NCBI RefSeq assembly: GCF_036416795.1
Contig: NZ_CP143867.1
Span: forward strand, 1,240,001 to 1,304,000
DNA: 64,000 nucleotides
Reading direction: 5' to 3'
Source: Bacteroides sp. MSB163
GTDB taxonomy: Bacteria; Bacteroidota; Bacteroidia; Bacteroidales; Bacteroidaceae
Shown here: one piece after another, positions 60,338-64,000 of the stretch
How the letters are laid out: each line of letters opens with the position of its first letter
Position numbering within the stretch: position 1 is the first letter of the stretch
Translations under genes and position numbers: made by a program
Notes under the pieces: model-generated
What the model saw: the letters and a program-made list of their open reading frames with translations, nothing else
Databases searched by the model: none
What the model was told of the DNA's origin: nothing

Positions 60338-62332
60338 TCACATCGACACACAAAAGATAACACGGGTACCCTGAGTGTAGCCTTTATCAATCATCAGGTA
60401 TCCACCCAGCCTTTCCGCAACGATACGGCAAATAGATAAACCGAGCCCTGCTCCCTGACTAAAATTATCCAACTTCACAAAGCGCTCAAAAACACGCTCC
60501 TGTTCCTCGACAGGAATACCGATCCCGGTATCTGTAACCGTAAAAATCAATTGATTCTCTTCTTTCTTAACCTCATAGGCTAATGTAACGGAACCCTCCT
60601 GAGTGAACTTCAATGCATTGCCCAGCAGGTTATCAAGTACCTGCACTATATAATTATAATTACTATTTATGATCAGTTCATCACAGGCCGGTTCAAAAAT
60701 GAGCTTTACGCCCGGATCGAAGGATGCCCCCGCCGCATCTATCGAGGCCTGGCAACAAGCATTGACATCAACAGCATTATGCTTGATTTCAACCTCACTG
60801 TCGAGAATGGAGATATCAAGGATATCACCTACCAGCTTCAGCAACAGCTTGCTGTTACTCTCAATCAACGCAACATATTGCCCGATGTCTTCCTTTTCAT
60901 CAAGCATATCAACCAATACCCCGGAGAACCCGACAATGGAGTTAAGCGGAGTACGGATTTCATGAGACATATTCTGAATGAACATTGTTTTCAGCCAATT
61001 ACTCTGTTCAGCAAGCTCTTTGGCTTTGCGCAATTCCTCCTCGGCTTTAATTAATGTACGATTCTGCTCGTCCAGTTTATTTTTTGCTCGATACAACTTT
61101 GCATTGAGTTTTCTCTGTTGCCACAAGAAGATAACAACGATACATAAAATACCTATAACAGAGAATAAAATGATCCGGGTATTTTGTAGTCGTTTCTTCT
61201 GAGAAATCTTCTCCAGCCGTACCTTTTCAGCATTGAGTTGTTGCAAGTTCAGCATGGTAGCAAACTCGCTGGTAGTGATTTCTTCATTCCTTTCTTTCTC
61301 CTTATTCTGTTCCAACAAAAAATCGCGGTACAGCCCGGCAGCTTCTTCTTTACGGTTCATATCCCAAAGAATGTCCGCCTTTGTTTTTCTCAATGCCATC
61401 AGAGTCGTCAGATTGTTTTTCTTCTTCAGTTCAGTTTCCCGTTCATCCAATACACTAAGAGCCTTATTATAGTTGCCCACCCTCCAGTTATAATCAATCT
61501 CTACATCATACAAATAATGGATATGACGTTTCATTGAAGGTTCTTCCATATACATTCGTCTACATTCCTCTAACGCCTTGCGGGCAGCTACCGTATCTCC
61601 TTGCGCAAGATAGAGTGATACATAAACCAGCTTGGCCGTCACTTCATGATAAGTAGATTTAGAAGTTTTGAGTGCCTTTTTAAGCAGTTCGGGAGCTTTT
61701 TCCGCTTCGCCCAAATCAATGTATATCTTTGCGGCATCACTATACTGGCAGGATATATTATATCTTACTACATCGGCATTCTCAAAAATATCGATTTCTT
61801 TAAGCATAAATTCCTGAGACTTCCCCATCATACCTTTAGCCCCATATACGTTGGCCAATGCATAATAACACTCAGCAATACTTTCCTGACTCTTCTCACT
61901 CTTGGCTTCCTGCAACATCTTTTCGGCTTCAAAAAGAGCAATGTTATATTCTCCCTGTATGATATAATAGTTAACCAACCTGGCAGCCCACGCCCAGTAG
62001 TAAAGTTCTGCATTACCGACCCTTCTGGCGTATTGTTTTAAGCGATTTACTCCGGCTATGATGCTATCCGTGCGGTTCTCGCCCTGTCCGTAATAGTAAT
62101 AGTCTACCTTGGCTCCCAAAGCTATCTTAGCCATCACCGTATCGTTGCACCTGATTGCCATATCGAACAATGTATCCGATGCTACCAGAACAATGGGATC
62201 AGTCGGATCATTGAAATACTGTTTATAGTAAGCACGCATGCTTTTAATATCGGTAGAGTCTACATTTTGGGGTGAAATAGTTCCTACAACCAAATGCAAA
62301 AGAACACAGACAAGAATCGTTTTTTTCAGCAT
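60338..62332 (-). CDS. TPR-containing HisKA sensor histidine kinase
   Basis: A signal peptide (to about GTISPQ) is followed by TPRs ([20 protein letters not shown] and others), one membrane helix near residues 400-420 ([18 protein letters not shown]) and a coiled coil. A HisKA box follows, [17 protein letters not shown]. The HATPase has N box [12 protein letters not shown]1 DTGIGIP and G2 GAGLGLSI. It has 664 residues and ends right after the ATPase, with no receiver or HTH, and no response regulator is adjacent, so its partner is encoded elsewhere. A weak -7 box TATCTTTA lies at 62365-62372. Confidence 0.88.
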   Translation of the reverse strand: MLKKTILVCVLLHLVVGTISPQNVDSTDIKSMRAYYKQYFNDPTDPIVLVASDTLFDMAIRCNDTVMAKIALGAKVDYYYYGQGENRTDSIIAGVNRLKQYARRVGNAELYYWAWAARLVNYYIIQGEYNIALFEAEKMLQEAKSEKSQESIAECYYALANVYGAKGMMGKSQEFMLKEIDIFENADVVRYNISCQYSDAAKIYIDLGEAEKAPELLKKALKTSKSTYHEVTAKLVYVSLYLAQGDTVAARKALEECRRMYMEEPSMKRHIHYLYDVEIDYNWRVGNYNKALSVLDERETELKKKNNLTTLMALRKTKADILWDMNRKEEAAGLYRDFLLEQNKEKERNEEITTSEFATMLNLQQLNAEKVRLEKISQKKRLQNTRIILFSVIGILCIVVIFLWQQRKLNAKLYRAKNKLDEQNRTLIKAEEELRKAKELAEQSNWLKTMFIQNMSHEIRTPLNSIVGFSGVLVDMLDEKEDIGQYVALIESNSKLLLKLVGDILDISILDSEVEIKHNAVDVNACCQASIDAAGASFDPGVKLIFEPACDELIINSNYNYIVQVLDNLLGNALKFTQEGSVTLAYEVKKEENQLIFTVTDTGIGIPVEEQERVFERFVKLDNFSQGAGLGLSICRIVAERLGGYLMIDKGYTQGTRVIFCVSM

Positions 62333-62536
62333 AAGTTATTTGTCTGTTGTATGTTATATGATGATAAAGATATGTTTTATCTATGAAATAAAATATCCCC
62401 CTATCTCACAAGACAGACTAATTGATGATTTTTACCTTTTTATTGCATATAATAAGCATTATTTAGAACAATAACAGCAAATAAGCAAGCAAACGTTCAT
62501 CTTCACAGTATCTATCAACAAGTAACATTAAAAAAA

Positions 62537-62582
62537 GACTCCGCTTATTATCAATAATTTACAATCGATAATAAGCAGAGTC
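62537..62582 (-). terminator. Intrinsic terminator of the sialate esterase gene
   Basis: GACTCCGCTTATTATC (62537-62552) and GATAATAAGCAGAGTC (62567-62582) form a 16-bp stem with one mismatch. On the minus strand T6 follows immediately (62531-62536). Confidence 0.85.
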
Positions 62583-62604
62583 GCCATACAACCGGACGCA
62601 TTGA

Positions 62605-64000
62605 CTATTTCTGCGTCACCCCTTTCCAGTCATCCGTACGGAAAGGTGAAGCCGGAAGGCCGGCACCATTATATAAGTTACAAACCGGATTGTTGGCCCA
62701 TGCGTAGCGCACGGCAACGGGATACGGCACATCGGGAGAACTCACCACAATCTTATCACCCTGTATTTCTGCCTTCGCCCAGTGGAATTTATGATCACGA
62801 CCAGCAATGGCAAAGCCTTGCAATGCTTTCCCGTCACTACTCTTTAAACCACCATCCGTATGATCAAAAGAAAGGATAATCTTATCCCCATCCACCTGAT
62901 AGGAACGATAGACGGGACCGGAATAAGGTATTTGTTCTCCATACGTCTTGGCACGGGCCACCAATGCCAGGCGATGTCCAACGGTCTGTTTATCTTTCGG
63001 ATGGATATCATTGGCATCGCCTTTATCAATAATCACAGCCATTCCGGTATTTGCTACCGACAATGTGCGCGCTTGCGCTTCGCGAAGTTCCGCCCAGTCA
63101 GAATCAACGGGGTTGGGAGATACCTGCATAAAGTTGGCTAACTGCACAAAATAGAAAGGAAAATCCTGCCCCCAGTCCTTACGCCAGTTCTCGATAATCA
63201 GCGGGAAAAGCTCACGATACTGATAGGCGCGGGAAGCATTGTTTTCTCCTTGGTACCAGATAGCACCACGGATACTGTAAGGCACCAGCGGATGGATCAT
63301 AGCATTGTATAAAGATGTCGGCAAATTGGGGTCCTCGGACATATCCTTCGGAAACATACCCTCTTTCCGGGCATCGGCGGCTATCTGATATTTCCATTCA
63401 CCGGCCAGGCTGATTTGTTCTCCATTGTCTGAACGGAGATAAAGCTCATCCGTCATGCCACAGCCACCTCCTGTATCTGTCACACGGACAGCCAGCGTAA
63501 GCAGTCCTGCCTTCACCAACTTACCCGGAACGGTGTAATTACGTTGAACAGAATAGCCATCTGTACGACCCACTTCCCGACCATTCCAATACGTTATATC
63601 ATTATCATCAATGGCTCCTAAAACCAACTGCACCTTCTTACCTGCCCAAGATGCAGGAATATCGACGGTGCGGCGAAGCCAGATCAGTCCGTCAAAGTCA
63701 CCAAGCCCTTGCTGATCCACCATTCCGGGGAAGTTCAGTTTGCCCCAGGCTTTATCATCCAGAGATGCCTCAGCCCGTACCGGTTTTCCGACAGCAAAGC
63801 CTTCATCAACGCGATTGTTCCAAGCTTCCAAAGCTTTCAAATAGTCCGCTTTCATCGCAGTTTTATCGGGCATTGCACGAATATCTTCCACCACTTTACT
63901 AAAATCCGGCATTTCCTGTAACACCTTCCCGCTTATCCAGGACTCTACATTGGTCCCACCCCAGGAAGTATGAATCAGCCCGACGGGTACATTCTGCTTT
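62605..64000 (-). CDS. Sialate O-acetylesterase (SGNH family), 5' end outside window
   Basis: The frame is open to the window edge: upstream of the apparent GTG at 63924 it reads NVPVGLIHTSWGGTNVESW, the classic sialate O-acetylesterase block, so the start is to the right. Further motifs are YSIRGAIWYQGENNASRAY, the insert with a beta-sandwich (LGAIDDNDITYWNGREVGRT), and DIHPKDKQTVGHRLA with the catalytic Asp/His. It removes O-acetyl groups from sialic acids or plant xylans outside the cytoplasm. A strong terminator follows. The upstream genes cannot be seen. Confidence 0.9.
   Translation of the reverse strand, partial: KQNVPVGLIHTSWGGTNVESWISGKVLQEMPDFSKVVEDIRAMPDKTAMKADYLKALEAWNNRVDEGFAVGKPVRAEASLDDKAWGKLNFPGMVDQQGLGDFDGLIWLRRTVDIPASWAGKKVQLVLGAIDDNDITYWNGREVGRTDGYSVQRNYTVPGKLVKAGLLTLAVRVTDTGGGCGMTDELYLRSDNGEQISLAGEWKYQIAADARKEGMFPKDMSEDPNLPTSLYNAMIHPLVPYSIRGAIWYQGENNASRAYQYRELFPLIIENWRKDWGQDFPFYFVQLANFMQVSPNPVDSDWAELREAQARTLSVANTGMAVIIDKGDANDIHPKDKQTVGHRLALVARAKTYGEQIPYSGPVYRSYQVDGDKIILSFDHTDGGLKSSDGKALQGFAIAGRDHKFHWAKAEIQGDKIVVSSPDVPYPVAVRYAWANNPVCNLYNGAGLPASPFRTDDWKGVTQK

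Noticed and set aside
1..64000. tRNA or rRNA genes
   Set aside because: No cloverleaf with TTCRANY arm or rRNA signature was recognised in the intergenic regions read.

Overview
The window is a chromosomal segment of a Bacteroides-like gut bacterium (order Bacteroidales). The evidence is a SusC/SusD pair, many lipoproteins with Bacteroidetes lipoboxes, TPR-fused membrane regulators, an S46 dipeptidyl peptidase, and repeated use of the Bacteroides -7 promoter element TAnnTTTG (usually TATCTTTG). I saw no rRNA, tRNA, insertion sequence or CRISPR array.

Layout. 1-1626: 5'-truncated queH, followed by a KilA-N gene broken by one in-frame TAA and then a diverged second copy of the queH 3' end, so the KilA-N gene sits between two queH tails. 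1627-11975 (minus): an NVEALA locus. It holds a small Cys-containing NVEALA peptide gene, two 6-bladed beta-propeller lipoproteins, a thioredoxin-like/DUF1573 lipoprotein, a signal peptidase I, an O-antigen-ligase-like membrane protein with TPRs and an orphan HTH protein. Upstream lie a transglutaminase-like lipoprotein and a winged-helix regulator. This is the best candidate for an undescribed system. 12265-14352: a long inverted repeat, a DUF6266 gene and an AAA ATPase overlapping tail to tail. 14546-21724: a phosphodiesterase, an M16 peptidase, a SIS isomerase overlapping a PfkB kinase, a tyrosine-phosphatase lipoprotein and a DEAD-box helicase.

22126-28206: a small polysaccharide utilisation-type locus (SusC, SusD, small lipoprotein, SGNH hydrolase) with no adjacent regulator. 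28240-33021: an RHS-gene remnant followed by a phage-like module. In the module a CI/S24-type repressor is divergent from a minus-strand series (zinc-ribbon-like protein, DUF4373, HU-like protein, amidase, 33-residue smalltalk membrane protein), and an array of 22-bp repeats fills the intergenic space. 33128-37206: the peroxide-stress cluster dps/oxyR/ahpC/ahpF with two OxyR-box-like sites.

37299-47717: a TPR/HTH membrane regulator, an outer-membrane beta-barrel receptor, a DPP7-type peptidase, a DUF389 membrane protein, a polysaccharide flippase and ruvB. 47839-48689: an AlbA_2-family gene with an internal deletion. 49165-56850: an uncharacterised envelope cluster with two TonB-C proteins sharing a nearly identical N-terminal domain, a GLUG-repeat lipoprotein, polytopic membrane proteins (one interrupted by a TAA) and a LuxR-type response regulator, with a TPR histidine kinase just upstream. 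58987-59588: a non-coding stretch with a 21-bp inverted repeat and a second array of five 22-bp repeats. 59589-64000: AlkD, a second TPR histidine kinase and a sialate O-acetylesterase that runs off the right edge.

All functional calls come from reading motifs and gene order; no database search was run.
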